Assembly: GCA_946482075.1 (NCBI GenBank)
Contig: CAMLQG010000001.1
Coordinates: forward strand, 17,576 to 81,575
Length of the DNA: 64,000 nucleotides
From: an uncultured Erythrobacteraceae bacterium
Lineage (GTDB): Bacteria; Pseudomonadota; Alphaproteobacteria; Sphingomonadales; Sphingomonadaceae
Direction: 5' to 3'
Made by a program: the position numbers and the translations under genes. The notes beneath the pieces were generated by a model. It worked only from the letters and a program-made list of their open reading frames with translations. It was not told the origin of the DNA and did not search any database. Shown piece after piece: positions 28,240 through 39,502 of the stretch (its first letter is position 1; the number at the start of each line of letters is the position of its first letter).

Positions 28240-28268
28240 AGGCCGGGGCGAAAGCTCCGGCTTTTTTT
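28240..28268 (+). terminator. Rho-independent terminator after the CsgG-like gene
   Basis: GCCGGGGC-gaaa-GCTCCGGC followed by seven T residues. A second small hairpin (GTCCGGC-gaaa-GCCGGAAC) sits just before it at 28211-28229. Confidence 0.9.
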
Positions 28269-28348
28269 GTTTTGAAGAATGGAGAAGGTAAAAGAGTGGA
28301 GGTTGCGATGCCCGTTGAAGCCGCCACTTCAAATCATACGTGGCGCTG

Positions 28349-30232
28349 CTAGATTTCGATCTGGCTCCCCAGTTCGATCACCCGATTGGGCGGGAGCTTA
28401 AAGAACTCCATTGCGCTCTCCGCGTTGCGAACCATGCCCGCGAAGAGCTTCTCGCGCCAGATCGCCATACCTGGTCGATTTGATGCGATGAGCGTCTGCC
28501 GGGCCAGGAAATAGCTGGTCTCCATCGGCTTGAATTCACCGTTCGCTCCGTTTTCCAGCGCCAGTTCGGCAGGGATGTCGACCTCGTCCATGAAGCCGTA
28601 ACGCAAGATCATCCGATAGAGCCCGAGGCCCATTGCCTCCACACTGCGACGATCCGCAGATCGAACATGCGGGATGCCCTCGGTCGATACGGTCAGGATC
28701 ACCACGCGTTCGTGCAGGATCTGATTGTGCTTGAGATTATGGAGGAGCGCCGGCGGAATGCCGTCGACCGATGATGAGAGGAACACGGCTGTTCCCGGCA
28801 CGCGTTTCACCCTCTCGCCAACGGATTTGAGGAATATGTCTATCGGCATCGCATCTTCGTGCAGGCGTGCGCGGACCAGCTTACGGCCCGTTGCCCAAGT
28901 CGTAAGGAAGAGGAACGTGACCGCGGCGACCAGAAGCGGGAACCAGCCGCCATCCGGGATCTTCGTGACGTTGGACGCAAAATATAGCCCATCGACGACG
29001 AGGACGGTCGTCGTCGCCAGCCCTGCCAGGAGCGGATGCCACTTCCACACGGCGAATGTCAGCACGCCCAGCATGCAGGCCGTGATGAACATCGTGCCGG
29101 TCACGGCGATCCCGTAGGCTGCCGCTAGGTTACTTGAGCTCTGAAAGCTGAGCACAAGCATGATCACCAATATCAGCAATCCGCGATTGACCAGCGGAAC
29201 ATAAATCTGACCTGCCGCGCTTGCGCTCGTATGCACTATCCGCAGGCGCGGAAGAAAGCCCAGCTGAACAGCCTGCCTCGATACGGAATAGGCGCCCGAA
29301 ATTACCGCCTGGCTGGCAATTATCGTCGCCATGGTCGCCAGAGCGACGAGTGGCAGGCGTGCCCAGTCCGGCGCCATCAGGAAGAAGGGATTCTGCACCG
29401 CTGCAGGATCGCGCAGCAACAAAGCGGATTGCCCGAGATAATTGATCAGCAGGCAGGGAAAGGCGATGTAGAGCCAGGACAGCATGATCGCCCTGCGGCC
29501 GAAATGCCCCATATCGGCATAGAGCGCCTCGGCTCCCGTTACCGCCAGCACCACCGATCCCAGCGCCAGGAATGCCAGCATGGGATCCGCGAGAAAGAAT
29601 TCAAGCGCGTAGTGCGGGCTGAGCGCCCAGAGCACTTCGGGCGCGCGGGCGATGCCACCCAGCCCGAGGATTGCGAGCACGAGGAAATAGATCACCATCA
29701 CCGGGCCGAACAGCCTGCCGATCATGGCCGTACCACGCGATTGAATGGCGAACAGGCCGATCAGGATACCGACCGAAATCGGCAGCACCCAGGCTGAAAA
29801 CCCTTCATGAACCACGGTCAGGCCTTCGACGGCGGAAAGCACCGAGATTGCCGGAGTGATGATCGCGTCGCCGTAGAACAATGCTGTGGCGATCACGCCG
29901 AGCATGCCGATCAGCGGGCTCCAACGGCTTTCGTCCAGCTTACGGCCGATCAGCGCGAGCAGTGCGAGACTGCCCCCTTCGCCCTTGTTATCCGCCCGCA
30001 GGATCACGAAGACGTATTTGAGCGTGACGATCAGCATCATCGTCCAGAAGATCAGCGACAACACCCCGAAGACATGCGCGCGATCCACCGCCAGGGGATG
30101 GTGGCCGATGAAGCTTTCCTTCAGCGCATAGAGAGGCGACGTCCCGATATCGCCGAACACGACGCCGAGCGCTCCGATCGCGAGCGCCGGGAGGCTTTCC
30201 TGATGGGCGTGCTGCCCGTCTATGTCGCTCAT
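28349..30232 (-). CDS. kup: KUP-family potassium uptake protein
   Basis: A 627-residue K+/H+ symporter with about twelve membrane helices over the first 430 residues, starting with GALGVVFGDIGTSPLYALKE and including SAVEGLTVVHEGFSAWVLPISVG. A cytoplasmic C-terminal domain of about 190 residues follows. It provides low-affinity potassium uptake and lies divergent from the kdp genes, separated by about 135 bp. Confidence 0.96.
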   Translation of the reverse strand: MSDIDGQHAHQESLPALAIGALGVVFGDIGTSPLYALKESFIGHHPLAVDRAHVFGVLSLIFWTMMLIVTLKYVFVILRADNKGEGGSLALLALIGRKLDESRWSPLIGMLGVIATALFYGDAIITPAISVLSAVEGLTVVHEGFSAWVLPISVGILIGLFAIQSRGTAMIGRLFGPVMVIYFLVLAILGLGGIARAPEVLWALSPHYALEFFLADPMLAFLALGSVVLAVTGAEALYADMGHFGRRAIMLSWLYIAFPCLLINYLGQSALLLRDPAAVQNPFFLMAPDWARLPLVALATMATIIASQAVISGAYSVSRQAVQLGFLPRLRIVHTSASAAGQIYVPLVNRGLLILVIMLVLSFQSSSNLAAAYGIAVTGTMFITACMLGVLTFAVWKWHPLLAGLATTTVLVVDGLYFASNVTKIPDGGWFPLLVAAVTFLFLTTWATGRKLVRARLHEDAMPIDIFLKSVGERVKRVPGTAVFLSSSVDGIPPALLHNLKHNQILHERVVILTVSTEGIPHVRSADRRSVEAMGLGLYRMILRYGFMDEVDIPAELALENGANGEFKPMETSYFLARQTLIASNRPGMAIWREKLFAGMVRNAESAMEFFKLPPNRVIELGSQIEI

Positions 30233-30367
30233 GTCGCAGCGCGTAGTCCCGCGCCGTCGCCCGCACCACGAACTTTACGGAATCTTTATTTCGCCAGCCA
30301 AGTTCCCCGTGGAACCTTTACGGACAGAAGGCCCACATCGCCCGCATGACGAATGCGGGAGCCTCCC

Positions 30368-30646
30368 ATGTATGCGGTACTGGATCGATTGAAAGCAGGG
30401 CAGCGGTACTGGCCGGCCGGGTTTGCGTTGCGAGCGCTTGGCCTGGCCGCACTGGCTGGTTGCCACCGCACCGCCCTGTTGCTGCACCGCCTCGTGACGA
30501 GCCCGCCGCCGCACCAAGCAACCTTCGGCGAATTCGCAATCGCTCTGGCGACCTTTCTCCTGCTGGTTTCGGGGCTCGCGCTCACGATCGAAGGCCCCGG
30601 CCTGTTCCGCGAGGTTCCGATCCCGTCGGCCGGCGCGACTTTCTGA
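30368..30646 (+). CDS. Small membrane protein upstream of kdpF
   Basis: A 92-residue ORF starting at the ATG at 30368 (MYAVLDRLKAGQRYW). It has one or two hydrophobic helices (ALRALGLAALAGCHRTALLL and FAIALATFLLLVSGLALTI) and ends about 10 bp before the 27-residue ORF. It reads in the same direction as kdp and has coding-like third-position bias. I do not recognise it; it may modify or stabilise the Kdp pump. Confidence 0.55.
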   Translation: MYAVLDRLKAGQRYWPAGFALRALGLAALAGCHRTALLLHRLVTSPPPHQATFGEFAIALATFLLLVSGLALTIEGPGLFREVPIPSAGATF

Positions 30647-30659
30647 AAGGGAAACGTCC

Positions 30660-30743
30660 ATGAACGACGTGATCTGGCTGGCCATTCTGGCGGGACTGTT
30701 TGCACTCACCCTCGGCTTCGTCCGTCTCTGCGAGAAGGCCTGA
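30660..30743 (+). CDS. 27-residue membrane peptide before kdpF
   Basis: MNDVIWLAILAGLFALTLGFVRLCEKA is a one-helix peptide with a strong AGGGAAA site at the expected distance before its ATG. It ends 11 bp before kdpF. Small ORFs of this kind before kdpF are seen in other genomes and are often mis-annotated as a potassium ATPase fragment. It is too short for normal ORF calling. Confidence 0.65.
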   Translation: MNDVIWLAILAGLFALTLGFVRLCEKA

Positions 30744-30754
30744 AAGGACCGATC

Positions 30755-30844
30755 ATGACTTTTGAAACAACGCTCGCGGGCCTGACCGCGATCGGTCTTC
30801 TCATCTATCTCGTTGCGGTCCTGCTGCGACCGGAACGCTTCTGA
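30755..30844 (+). CDS. kdpF: KdpF, small subunit of the Kdp ATPase
   Basis: A 29-residue single-helix peptide ending in LLRPERF, the hallmark of KdpF, which stabilises the KdpFABC complex. It has an AAAGGA site before its ATG and stops 13 bp before kdpA. Confidence 0.85.
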   Translation: MTFETTLAGLTAIGLLIYLVAVLLRPERF

Positions 30845-30857
30845 AGGAGCGCACGTC

Positions 30858-32561
30858 ATGACCGTGGCAGGATGGACCCTGATCCTCGTCTTCACCGCGC
30901 TTGTCGCCGCGCTGGCCAAGCCCGTGGGGCTGTGGCTTTTCGCGCTCTACGAAGGGCGTGAAACGCCGCTGCACCGGATATTGGGCCCCGTCGAACGCCT
31001 GTTCTATCGCGCGGGCGGCATCGATCCCGAGACCCGGCAAGGCTGGCGCAGCTACGCCGTCCACATGCTGCTGTTCCAGCTCATCCTGGCGCTGTTCACA
31101 TACGCGATCCTGAGGCTGCAGTCCGGATTGCCGATGAACCCGCGCGACTTGGCCGGATTTACGCCGGACGGTGCGCTCAACACGGCGGTCAGCTTCACGA
31201 CCAACACCAACTGGCAGTGGTACGCGGGCGAAGTCGCGCTGTCGAATTTCAGCCAGATGGTGGGCCTGACGATCCATAACTTCCTGTCGGCCGCCACCGG
31301 CATCGCCACCGCTTTCGCGCTGTTCCGCGGTTTCGCAGGGCGCGAAGCGGGGAGCATCGGCAATTTCTGGGCCGATTGCACCCGCGTAACCCTCTACCTG
31401 CTTCTGCCCATCTGCATCGTCTACGCGCTTTTTCTCATCGCTGCCGGCGTGCCCCAGACATTTGCCGCCAGCATGAACGTGACGACGCTGGAAGGAACCA
31501 GGCAGGCGATCGCGCTCGGGCCTGTCGCCAGCCAGGAAGCGATCAAGATGCTGGGCACCAATGGCGGCGGCTTCTTCAATGCCAACTCCGCGCATCCGTT
31601 CGAAAATCCCACGGCGCTGACCAACCTGGTGCAGATGCTGTCGATCTTCGCGATCGGCTCAGGCCTGACCTGGTGCTTCGGCAAGGCCGTCGGCAACACG
31701 CGCCAGGGCTGGGCGATCCTGGCGGCGATGCTGGCGCTGTTCCTGGCTGGCGCAAGCGCGACCTACTGGCAGGAAGCAACCGGCAATCCCATCCTGCACC
31801 ACATCGGCGTGGCGGGCGGGAACATGGAAGGCAAGGAAATCCGCTTCGGCGTGGCTGCCAGCGCGCTGTTCTCGGTCGTCACCACGGCCGCATCCTGCGG
31901 CGCCGTGAACGCCATGCATGACAGCTTCACCGCATTGGGCGGGATGATTCCGCTGTTCAACATGCAGCTCGGTGAAATCGTGGTCGGCGGCGTCGGCGCG
32001 GGCATCTACGGCTTCCTGCTCTTCGCGCTGCTGGCCGTGTTCATCGCGGGATTGATGGTCGGTCGGACACCGGAATATGTCGGCAAGAAGATCGAGGCCA
32101 AGGAAGTGAAGCTCGCAGTCCTGGCGATTGCCGTGCTGCCGCTCTGCATCCTCGGGCTCACCGCGATCAGCGCCGTCATGCCCGATGGTCTTGCCGGGCC
32201 GCTCAACAAGGGGCCGCATGGCTTTACCGAGATCCTCTATGCCTTCGCTTCGGGGACCGGGAACAACGGCTCTGCATTTGCCGGGCTGACCGCAGGCACG
32301 CCGTTCTACAACGGCCTTCTCACGGTCGCGATGTGGATCGGGCGGTTCTTCATGATCGTGCCTGCGCTCGCGATTGCCGGTAGCCTCGCCGCCAAGAAAT
32401 ACACACCAGAAACTGCCGGTTCGTTCCCCACAACAGGGCCGCTGTGGGTCGGATTGTTGATCGGCATCATCCTGATCGTCGGCGGCCTAACCTTCCTGCC
32501 CAGTCTCGCGCTCGGTCCGATCGCCGATCATCTCGCGATGCTCTCCGGCCAGCTGTTCTGA
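30858..32561 (+). CDS. kdpA: Potassium-transporting ATPase subunit A
   Basis: A 567-residue K+ channel-like subunit with about ten membrane helices. The selectivity-filter repeats are visible as [43 protein letters not shown] and [11 protein letters not shown]. The ATG at 30858 begins MTVAGWTLI. It selects K+ and passes it to KdpB. Confidence 0.98.
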   Translation: MTVAGWTLILVFTALVAALAKPVGLWLFALYEGRETPLHRILGPVERLFYRAGGIDPETRQGWRSYAVHMLLFQLILALFTYAILRLQSGLPMNPRDLAGFTPDGALNTAVSFTTNTNWQWYAGEVALSNFSQMVGLTIHNFLSAATGIATAFALFRGFAGREAGSIGNFWADCTRVTLYLLLPICIVYALFLIAAGVPQTFAASMNVTTLEGTRQAIALGPVASQEAIKMLGTNGGGFFNANSAHPFENPTALTNLVQMLSIFAIGSGLTWCFGKAVGNTRQGWAILAAMLALFLAGASATYWQEATGNPILHHIGVAGGNMEGKEIRFGVAASALFSVVTTAASCGAVNAMHDSFTALGGMIPLFNMQLGEIVVGGVGAGIYGFLLFALLAVFIAGLMVGRTPEYVGKKIEAKEVKLAVLAIAVLPLCILGLTAISAVMPDGLAGPLNKGPHGFTEILYAFASGTGNNGSAFAGLTAGTPFYNGLLTVAMWIGRFFMIVPALAIAGSLAAKKYTPETAGSFPTTGPLWVGLLIGIILIVGGLTFLPSLALGPIADHLAMLSGQLF

Positions 32562-32574
32562 AGGACTTTGCTCC

Positions 32575-34590
32575 ATGACAACCGCAACATCGATGTTCTC
32601 GGCCAAGCTCCTCATTCCAGCCGTCGGGGATGCCTTCCGCAAGCTCGACCCGCGCGAGCTCGTCAGGAACCCCGTGCTCTTCACCACCGCAGTTGTCGCG
32701 CTTCTCCTGACGGTGCTGGTGGTGGCGGGCAGCACACCCTTGCTCATCGGCTTCCAGGCGCAGCTGATCGTCTGGCTATGGCTGACCGTGCTCTTCGGAA
32801 CTTTTGCCGAAGCGCTGGCGGAAGGGCGCGGCCGGGCACAGGCGGCCTCGCTCCGGGCAACGAAGTCGGAACTGACCGCACACTTGCCCGATGGCCGCAC
32901 TGTCCCTGCCGCGCAGCTCAAGCGTGGCGACGAAGTTCTGGTCGGCACGGGCGATCTCATCCCGGCCGATGGCGAGGTGATCGATGGCGTCGCGTCGGTC
33001 AACGAAGCTGCTATCACCGGCGAAAGCGCGCCCGTCATCCGCGAGGCGGGCGGGGACCGCTCCGCCGTGACTGCCGGGACACGCGTCATTTCGGACTCGA
33101 TCCGGGTCCGGGTCACGCAGGAACCGGGACAAGGCTTCCTCGATCGCATGATCGCGCTGGTCGAAGGCGCGGAGCGGCAGAAGACGCCCAACGAAATCGC
33201 GCTGACCATCCTGCTTGTCGGATTGACGATCATCTTCCTGATAGCGGTTTCGACCATTCCCTCGTTCGCCAGCTATGCGGACGGCTCCATTCCCGTGGTA
33301 GTCCTTGCGGCGCTGCTCATCACTCTCATTCCCACCACGATCGCTGCACTGCTTTCCGCCATCGGTATCGCGGGGATGGACCGGCTGGTACGCTTCAACG
33401 TGCTCGCCAAGTCCGGGCGCGCGGTGGAAGCGGCAGGCGATATCGATGTGCTGCTGCTGGACAAGACCGGCACGATCACCGTCGGCGACCGGCAGGCGAA
33501 CGAATTCCGCCCGCTGGGCAATGTCTCGACGGCAGCGCTTGCCCAGGCGGCTTTGCTGGCGAGCTTGGCCGATGAGACACCCGAAGGCCGATCCATCGTG
33601 GTCCTTGCGCGCGAGAAATACGGCATTGCCTCGCAAAACCTGGCGGATGATGCCGAAATCATCCCGTTTACCGCGCAGACCCGCATCTCGGGCGTACGCA
33701 GCAGTGGTATGCTGGTCCAGAAAGGTGCGGTCAGCGCGATCCTGCGCGCCAATCCCGAAGCGGCGTCCGGCCCGCTCGCGGACGAATTGCGCCGCCTCTC
33801 CGAAGACATCGCCCGTTCCGGCCAGACGCCGCTGGCCGTGGCCCGGGATGGCCAGCTGCTCGGTGTGATCTCGCTCAAGGACATCATCAAGGCGGGCGTT
33901 CGCGAACGCTTCGTCCAGCTGCGCCGCATGGGCATCCGGACAGTGATGATAACCGGCGACAACCCGCTCACCGCCTCCTCCATCGCGGCCGAAGCGGGAG
34001 TGGATGATTTCCTCGCGGAGGCCACCCCGGAGGACAAGCTCGCACTGATCCGCAAGGAACAGCAGGGCGGCAAGCTCGTCGCGATGTGCGGCGACGGAAC
34101 GAACGATGCGCCCGCACTGGCGCAGGCGGATGTCGGCGTGGCCATGAACACCGGAACCCAGGCCGCCCGCGAGGCCGGCAACATGGTCGACCTCGACAGC
34201 GACCCGACCAAGCTCATCGAGATCGTAGGCCTCGGCAAGCAATTGCTGATGACGCGCGGTGCGCTGACCACGTTTTCCGTCGCGAATGACGTGGCGAAGT
34301 ATTTCGCCATCATTCCCGCGATGTTCGTCGTGCTTTACCCGGGCCTCGGCGTCCTCAACGTGATGGGCCTTTCCTCGCCGGAAAGCGCGATCCTTTCCGC
34401 GATCATCTTCAACGCGCTCATCATCCCCGCGCTGGTCCCGCTGGCATTGCGGGGCGTTTCCTATCGGCCGATGGGCGCCGGCCCGCTGCTTGCGCGCAAT
34501 CTCGCGGTCTATGGCCTCGGCGGCCTGATCGCACCCTTCATCGGTATCAAGCTCATCGACCTCGTGGTCTCCGGGCTCAACCTCGCCTGA
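32575..34590 (+). CDS. kdpB: Potassium-transporting ATPase subunit B
   Basis: A 671-residue P-type ATPase that energises K+ uptake. The phosphorylated Asp is in [14 protein letters not shown] lies in AITGESAPV, and the hinge is [18 protein letters not shown]. It follows kdpA by 13 bp. Confidence 0.98.
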   Translation: MTTATSMFSAKLLIPAVGDAFRKLDPRELVRNPVLFTTAVVALLLTVLVVAGSTPLLIGFQAQLIVWLWLTVLFGTFAEALAEGRGRAQAASLRATKSELTAHLPDGRTVPAAQLKRGDEVLVGTGDLIPADGEVIDGVASVNEAAITGESAPVIREAGGDRSAVTAGTRVISDSIRVRVTQEPGQGFLDRMIALVEGAERQKTPNEIALTILLVGLTIIFLIAVSTIPSFASYADGSIPVVVLAALLITLIPTTIAALLSAIGIAGMDRLVRFNVLAKSGRAVEAAGDIDVLLLDKTGTITVGDRQANEFRPLGNVSTAALAQAALLASLADETPEGRSIVVLAREKYGIASQNLADDAEIIPFTAQTRISGVRSSGMLVQKGAVSAILRANPEAASGPLADELRRLSEDIARSGQTPLAVARDGQLLGVISLKDIIKAGVRERFVQLRRMGIRTVMITGDNPLTASSIAAEAGVDDFLAEATPEDKLALIRKEQQGGKLVAMCGDGTNDAPALAQADVGVAMNTGTQAAREAGNMVDLDSDPTKLIEIVGLGKQLLMTRGALTTFSVANDVAKYFAIIPAMFVVLYPGLGVLNVMGLSSPESAILSAIIFNALIIPALVPLALRGVSYRPMGAGPLLARNLAVYGLGGLIAPFIGIKLIDLVVSGLNLA

Positions 34591-34601
34591 GGATATCCAT
34601 C

Positions 34602-35198
34602 ATGACCAAGGATCTCGTTGCTGCTCTCCGCCCGGCCCTGGTGTCGACACTGCTGTTCGCCCTGCTGCTCGGCGCTGCCTATCCGCTCGCGCTGACCGGC
34701 ATCGCCCAGGCGGCATTCCCCGTCCAGGCCAATGGCAGCCTGATCACGCGCGACGGGCGGATCGTGGGATCATCTCTCATCGGGCAGTCCTTCTCGCGCG
34801 CCGATTACTTCCATTCCCGCCCATCGGCGGCGGGCAAGGGTTACGATGCGATGGCTTCCGCCGGCTCCAACCTCGGCCCGACGAGCCAAACACTGGTCGA
34901 CCGCGTCAAGGCCGATGCCGCGGCCCTTTCCGCATCACCGGGCGAAGCCGTCCCGCCCGACCTGGTGACAACTTCCGCCTCGGGGCTCGATCCTCATATC
35001 ACCCCCGAGGCGGCGCTTTTCCAGGCAGGCCGCGTCGCCAGGGCCCGCGGCATGAGCGAAGCGACGGTCCGCGCGATCGTGGCGCATCACATTGAAACGC
35101 CATTGCTCGGTTTCATCGGCGAAAACCGGGTAAATGTCCTCGACCTCAATCTGGCACTCGACAGACAGACCCCGCAGGACGCAAACACCACAAGGTGA
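34602..35198 (+). CDS. kdpC: Potassium-transporting ATPase subunit C
   Basis: A 198-residue subunit with one N-terminal membrane helix ([23 protein letters not shown]) and the conserved [17 protein letters not shown] stretch ([27 protein letters not shown]). It raises the affinity for K+. Its stop overlaps the GTG start of kdpD. Confidence 0.97.
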   Translation: MTKDLVAALRPALVSTLLFALLLGAAYPLALTGIAQAAFPVQANGSLITRDGRIVGSSLIGQSFSRADYFHSRPSAAGKGYDAMASAGSNLGPTSQTLVDRVKADAAALSASPGEAVPPDLVTTSASGLDPHITPEAALFQAGRVARARGMSEATVRAIVAHHIETPLLGFIGENRVNVLDLNLALDRQTPQDANTTR

Positions 35199-37852
35199 AC
35201 GGATCTCGCCCCGACCCGGAAGCCCTCCTGCGCGCAGCCGCGCGCGAGGGCAAAGGTCGTCTCAAGGTATTCCTCGGGGCGGCTCCTGGCGTGGGCAAGA
35301 CCTACGAGATGCTGTCCGATGGTGCAGCGAAGCGCGATGCGGGCCTCGACGTGGTCGTGGGCGTGGTCGAAACGCATGGGCGAACGGAAACCGAAGCCAA
35401 GCTGCGTGGCTTCGAGATCGTGCCGCGCCAGCGTATCGCCCATCAGGGCCACGTGCTCGACGAGATGGACATCGATGCCATTCTCGCACGGCGGCCGGCC
35501 CTCGTGCTGGTGGACGAGCTAGCCCATACCAATGCGCAAGGCTGCCGCCACGAGAAGCGCTATCAGGATGTGGAGGAATTGCTGGATGCGGGCGTGGACG
35601 TCTATTCCACTCTCAATATTCAGCATCTGGAGAGCCTGAACGATGTCGTCGCCTCCTTCACCAAGGTCCGCGTCCGCGAAACGCTGCCCGACCGGGTGCT
35701 CGACGATGCGGAGATCGAAATCGTCGACATCCCGCCCGACGAGCTGATCGAGCGGCTGCGCCAGGGCAAGGTCTATGTGCCTCACGAGGCGACGCGCGCT
35801 CTCGGCCATTTTTTCTCCAAATCGAACCTTTCCGCCTTGCGCGAACTGGCGCTTCGCAGGGCGGCGCAGGCCGTCGACGCGCAGATGCTGGACTATGTCA
35901 GAGCGCATGCGATGGCGGGAACCTGGGCAGTCAACGACCGGCTGGTCGTGGCCGTCAGCGAACAGCCCGGCTCGGCCGAACTGGTGCGCGCGGCCAAGCG
36001 CCTTGCCGACGCATTGCGGGCGCCGTGGACCGCAGTGCACATCGAAACCCCGCGATCGCTCGCCTTCGGAAACGCCGAGAACGGCCAGATCGCGCAAACG
36101 CTCCATCTTGCGACCCAGCTCGGCGCCCAGGTGGCCACTGTTCCGGCCGCGAACGTGATGGAAGGGCTGACCCGTTTCACGCAGGAAGCGCATGCGACGC
36201 AGCTGATCGTGGGCAAGTCGACCCGTTCGCGATGGTTTGAGTTCCGGCACGGTTCGATCGTGGACCGCCTGGTGCGGGAGACTGCCGGCATCGCCATACA
36301 CGTTCTCCCGATAGAAACGCAGGATCTCATCTCCGTACCTCGCCGCACATCGGTCAGCCAAGGTTGGGGTCTGCCCTCGGGCTATGCGGTGTCGCTTGGC
36401 CTGACGGCCTTGATCACCTTGCTCGGCCGCTTCATTTTCGAACAGGGCAGCATCACCAATATCGGGCTTCTCTACCTGCTGCCGGTGATGATCGCCGCGA
36501 CGCGTTATGGCCTGCGCACGGGGATCGTGACGGGCCTCGCATCCTCCCTTGCCTATAATTTCTTCTTCATTCCGCCGACCCATACTTTCACGATCCAGGA
36601 TCCGCAGAACATCATCACCGTGCTGGTGCTGCTGGGCGTTGCCGTGGTGAGCAGCCAGCTGGCATCGCGTGTGCGCGAGCAGGCGCTGCTCGCTCAGGCG
36701 AGTTCCGCGCAGAACAGTTCGCTCGCAGGTTTCGCGCGCCTGTTAACCGGGATCAGCAAGCTCGATGAACTTGCGCAGGTGCTGTGTGCCGAAATCGGCC
36801 GCCTGCTGGATGGCAACACGGTGATGCTGACCGCCGATGACAATGGCCTGTTGCTGCGCGCGGCATGGCCGCCGGACCGTCGCCTCGAAGTGCTCGACGA
36901 AGCGGCCGCGCGCTGGTCGTTCGACAACAACCGGCCGGCCGGCCGCGGATCGGATACTCTCACCGCATCGGAATGGCTGTTCTATCCGATCAGCACGCGC
37001 GACAAGGTCCTCGGCGTTTTGGGCCTTTCTCGCTCGGATGCCCGCGCCCCGCTGCGATCGGACCAGCTGCCGCTCCTGCTCAGCCTGCTCGATCAGTCCG
37101 GGCTCGCGCTGGAGCGGATCTCGCTCGAAACGGAGATGTCGAACCTCTCGCAGGTCCGCGAGCGTGACAGGCTTCGACATGCCCTGCTGTCGTCGGTGAG
37201 CCACGATCTGAGGACGCCGCTGACGACAATCCTGGGATATCTGAAGGAGATGCGGGCCAGTTCGCCGGAGCAGGAAATCCAGCTGGGCGCCACCCAGGCC
37301 GAAGCCGAGCGGCTTCATCGCTTCGTGGCCAATCTGCTGGATATGGTCAGGATCGAAGCCGGCGCGCTGGACCAGACCATCGAGCCCGTCGATCTTGCGG
37401 AAGCGATCGCCAGCGCAGCCCAGGATCTCCGCCGCGCATTGCAACAGCACCCGGTCAAGATCGACCTGCCCGGCGATTTGCCCTTTGTGCTGGTCGATCC
37501 GCAGCTGTTCCATCACTGCCTCATCAATCTGATCGAAAACGCATCGAAGTACGGCGCGCCCGGAACAGCGATCACGATCGCCGCCCGACGCGATCGCGAG
37601 GGCATCCTGTTGTCGATAGCGGACGAAGGTCCCGGTATTCCCCATGAGGAAGAGAATCGCATTTTCGAAACATTCACGCGGATCGAGGGTTCGGATCGGA
37701 CTGGCGGAACCGGGCTGGGGCTTGCGATAGTGAAGGGGTTTGCGGATGCCATGGGCCTGATCGTCTCGGCCTCGAACCGCACCGACCGGCAAGGCGCCTG
37801 CTTCACCATCCTCTTTCGCGACCATCAGCTGAAGGAATGGCCGGCAGAATGA
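35195..37852 (+). CDS. kdpD: Osmosensitive K+ channel histidine kinase KdpD
   Basis: An 885-residue sensor kinase. The N-terminal KdpD domain has Walker [13 protein letters not shown] near residues 28-39, followed by a Usp-like domain. Four membrane helices occupy about residues 395-495. A GAF-like domain and HisKA ([21 protein letters not shown], His near residue 670) and HATPase ([10 protein letters not shown]) domains follow. The start is GTG at 35195, overlapping kdpC. It senses low K+ and phosphorylates KdpE. Confidence 0.96.
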   Translation: MNGSRPDPEALLRAAAREGKGRLKVFLGAAPGVGKTYEMLSDGAAKRDAGLDVVVGVVETHGRTETEAKLRGFEIVPRQRIAHQGHVLDEMDIDAILARRPALVLVDELAHTNAQGCRHEKRYQDVEELLDAGVDVYSTLNIQHLESLNDVVASFTKVRVRETLPDRVLDDAEIEIVDIPPDELIERLRQGKVYVPHEATRALGHFFSKSNLSALRELALRRAAQAVDAQMLDYVRAHAMAGTWAVNDRLVVAVSEQPGSAELVRAAKRLADALRAPWTAVHIETPRSLAFGNAENGQIAQTLHLATQLGAQVATVPAANVMEGLTRFTQEAHATQLIVGKSTRSRWFEFRHGSIVDRLVRETAGIAIHVLPIETQDLISVPRRTSVSQGWGLPSGYAVSLGLTALITLLGRFIFEQGSITNIGLLYLLPVMIAATRYGLRTGIVTGLASSLAYNFFFIPPTHTFTIQDPQNIITVLVLLGVAVVSSQLASRVREQALLAQASSAQNSSLAGFARLLTGISKLDELAQVLCAEIGRLLDGNTVMLTADDNGLLLRAAWPPDRRLEVLDEAAARWSFDNNRPAGRGSDTLTASEWLFYPISTRDKVLGVLGLSRSDARAPLRSDQLPLLLSLLDQSGLALERISLETEMSNLSQVRERDRLRHALLSSVSHDLRTPLTTILGYLKEMRASSPEQEIQLGATQAEAERLHRFVANLLDMVRIEAGALDQTIEPVDLAEAIASAAQDLRRALQQHPVKIDLPGDLPFVLVDPQLFHHCLINLIENASKYGAPGTAITIAARRDREGILLSIADEGPGIPHEEENRIFETFTRIEGSDRTGGTGLGLAIVKGFADAMGLIVSASNRTDRQGACFTILFRDHQLKEWPAE

Positions 37853-38541
37853 GTGCCCAGTTCACCGTCCTCGTGGTCGATGACGAACCTGCCATACGCC
37901 GGCTGCTGCGCGCCAGCCTGACGAGAGCGCATTACCATGTCGTCGAGGCCGGATCGGCGCGCGAGACGATCTCGGCGATGCAAATAGACAAACCCGACGT
38001 AATCCTGCTGGATCTGGGTCTACCCGACCGTGACGGGCTGGAGTTGATACCGATCGTCAAACCTTCGGGCGCGGCAATCGTCGTCGTATCTGCGCGCGAT
38101 GAGACCGAGCAGAAGGTCGCGGCACTGGATCTCGGGGCCGATGACTACGTTTCCAAGCCATTCGACAGCGAGGAGGTTCTCGCACGGATCAGAACCGCGC
38201 TGCGTCATCGCCTAGCCAGCGCGACAAGCATGCCCTTGGTGAGATGTGGCGATATCGCAATCGACCTGACTGCCCGCATCGTACGCAAGTCGGGAGAGGA
38301 GGTCCATCTGACGCCCAAGGAATATAGCTTCCTTGCCGAGTTGGCGAAGAATGGCGGGCGTGTGGTGACGCATGCCCATTTGCTGAAATCCGTTTGGGGT
38401 CCGGGCCACGATAATGACGTCGAATATCTTCGCGTCGCGGCGAGAGGCATTCGCCTCAAATTGGAGGAAGACCCTTCCCAGCCCACGCTGCTGCGGAACG
38501 AACCCGGCGTCGGATACAGATTGATCACGAGCGCCAGCTGA
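37849..38541 (+). CDS. kdpE: KDP operon response regulator KdpE
   Basis: A 230-residue OmpR-type regulator. The receiver domain has VVDDEPAIRRLLR, the phospho-Asp in DVILLDLGLPDRDG (near residue 52) and a Lys in SKPF. The C-terminal winged helix (VHLTPKEYSFLAELAKNGGRVVTH) binds the kdpF promoter. The ATG at 37849 overlaps the kdpD stop (ATGA); an upstream ATG at 37837 is also in frame. Confidence 0.96.
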   Translation: MSAQFTVLVVDDEPAIRRLLRASLTRAHYHVVEAGSARETISAMQIDKPDVILLDLGLPDRDGLELIPIVKPSGAAIVVVSARDETEQKVAALDLGADDYVSKPFDSEEVLARIRTALRHRLASATSMPLVRCGDIAIDLTARIVRKSGEEVHLTPKEYSFLAELAKNGGRVVTHAHLLKSVWGPGHDNDVEYLRVAARGIRLKLEEDPSQPTLLRNEPGVGYRLITSAS

Positions 38542-38743
38542 CGAAAATCCCATTACCGCCCAGAATCCGACTTCCCTGCCGCTTCACCCGAAGCTCACCG
38601 GTCCGATCGATCGCGCTCGATCCGACGGCGGCATCGAGGACGTCAGCCGGCTCAATGGCGGCAATTGGCGTTCGACCCACCAAGCTCCCTAGCAGCCCGA
38701 GCAGATATCCGCTTCGGCTGGCGTTGCCGAGGGCTTGGCCCTT
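38525..38743 (-). pseudogene. Possible gene fragment between kdpE and the island
   Basis: An open frame of 73 codons on the minus strand runs from a stop at 38744 to a TGA at 38525 and overlaps the last bases of kdpE. The translation ends ELRVKRQGSRILGGNGIFVSWRS and looks more protein-like than random, but it has no clear start, and I do not recognise it. It could be the 3' remnant of a gene cut when the region rearranged. Confidence 0.3.
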
Positions 38744-38782
38744 CTAGACGAATGCGAACATCGGCGATCAAGAAAATGGAGC

Positions 38783-38798
38783 GGTAGCGGGAATCGAA
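38783..38798 (+). other. attL, copy of the tRNA-Gly 3' end
   Basis: GGTAGCGGGAATCGAA is identical to 51221-51236 within the tRNA gene. The extended match (38777-38798 against 51214-51236) lacks one G of the acceptor stem, so this outer copy could no longer pair as a tRNA end. Confidence 0.9.
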
Positions 38799-38851
38799 AT
38801 GGGACATCAATAAATTGAAATACTTATGGATTTTCTAGTCCAGTTTCCACG

Positions 38852-38874
38852 ATGCCCCCAATTGTGCCCCCAAA
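38852..38874. promoter_or_regulatory. Left-end TGCCCCCA repeats (candidate integrase arm sites)
   Basis: ATGCCCCCAA and TGTGCCCCCAAA lie 11 bp apart, the same motif seen next to the integrase gene at the right end. They sit about 55 bp inside attL. Confidence 0.6.
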
Positions 38875-38983
38875 TGAATTTGTGGCCTCATCTTAGTCGC
38901 CCATAAATGCCGGATTTGCGGGCAGAACTCACCAGCATTCTTTAGCATCAAATGGACCTCACCGGAACAACATGAGGTACACT

Positions 38984-39172
38984 ATGCAAATCCTTCGCCG
39001 TCCTGAAGTCCAACGCCGCACCGGCTTGGCGAGAAGCACGCTATACGCTGCAATTTCGGCTGGCACGTTTCCCGCGCCCATTAAGTTGTCTGTCCGTTCG
39101 GTCGGCTGGCTGGAGTCAGATGTGCGGGAATGGTTGGAAGCTCGTGTGGCGGCCAGCACTTCACAGCACTAA
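38984..39172 (+). CDS. AlpA-family regulator
   Basis: A 62-residue winged-helix protein (MQILRRPEVQRRTGLARSTLYAAISAGTFPAPIKL...GWLESDVREWLEARV), the AlpA/excisionase-type fold of P4-like islands, where it activates integrase or excision. The ATG at 38984 has a GAGGT site; an ATG at 38972 is also in frame. It is the first gene inside attL. Confidence 0.88.
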   Translation: MQILRRPEVQRRTGLARSTLYAAISAGTFPAPIKLSVRSVGWLESDVREWLEARVAASTSQH

Positions 39173-39301
39173 GCAACCTTCATGCCAGTCGATGGGTACG
39201 TTTGCTGGCCCTAAGGCCCGGACGCCACCCAACCACCCTCGCATAACTTTCGCCCCTTCGCGAAAATCGTCCGCATCGGCATTTCGCCGAAAGGAGACAC
39301 T

Positions 39302-39502
39302 ATGTCTAACGTTCCAGCCGCCCTCCGTGCGGCCCTTAATCAAAAGGAGGCGGCGGCGCTGCTCGGCGTAACCCCCCGTACCTTGCAAAATTGGCGTGCC
39401 GATAACTTCGGCCCGCAGCCCGTCAGAGATGGCGTTTCCCTGCTTTATGATCGGGCCGCCGTCGAGGCTTTTGCCATGGGGGTACGAACATGCGCGAAGT
39501 GA
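39302..39502 (+). CDS. Small helix-turn-helix protein
   Basis: A 66-residue protein with LNQKEAAALLGVTPRTLQNWRADNFGPQPVRDGVSLLYDRAAVEAFA, a MerR/excisionase-like winged helix that begins at an AAGGAGA site. It overlaps the next gene by 13 bases. Likely a second directionality or replication-control factor of the island. Confidence 0.75.
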   Translation: MSNVPAALRAALNQKEAAALLGVTPRTLQNWRADNFGPQPVRDGVSLLYDRAAVEAFAMGVRTCAK

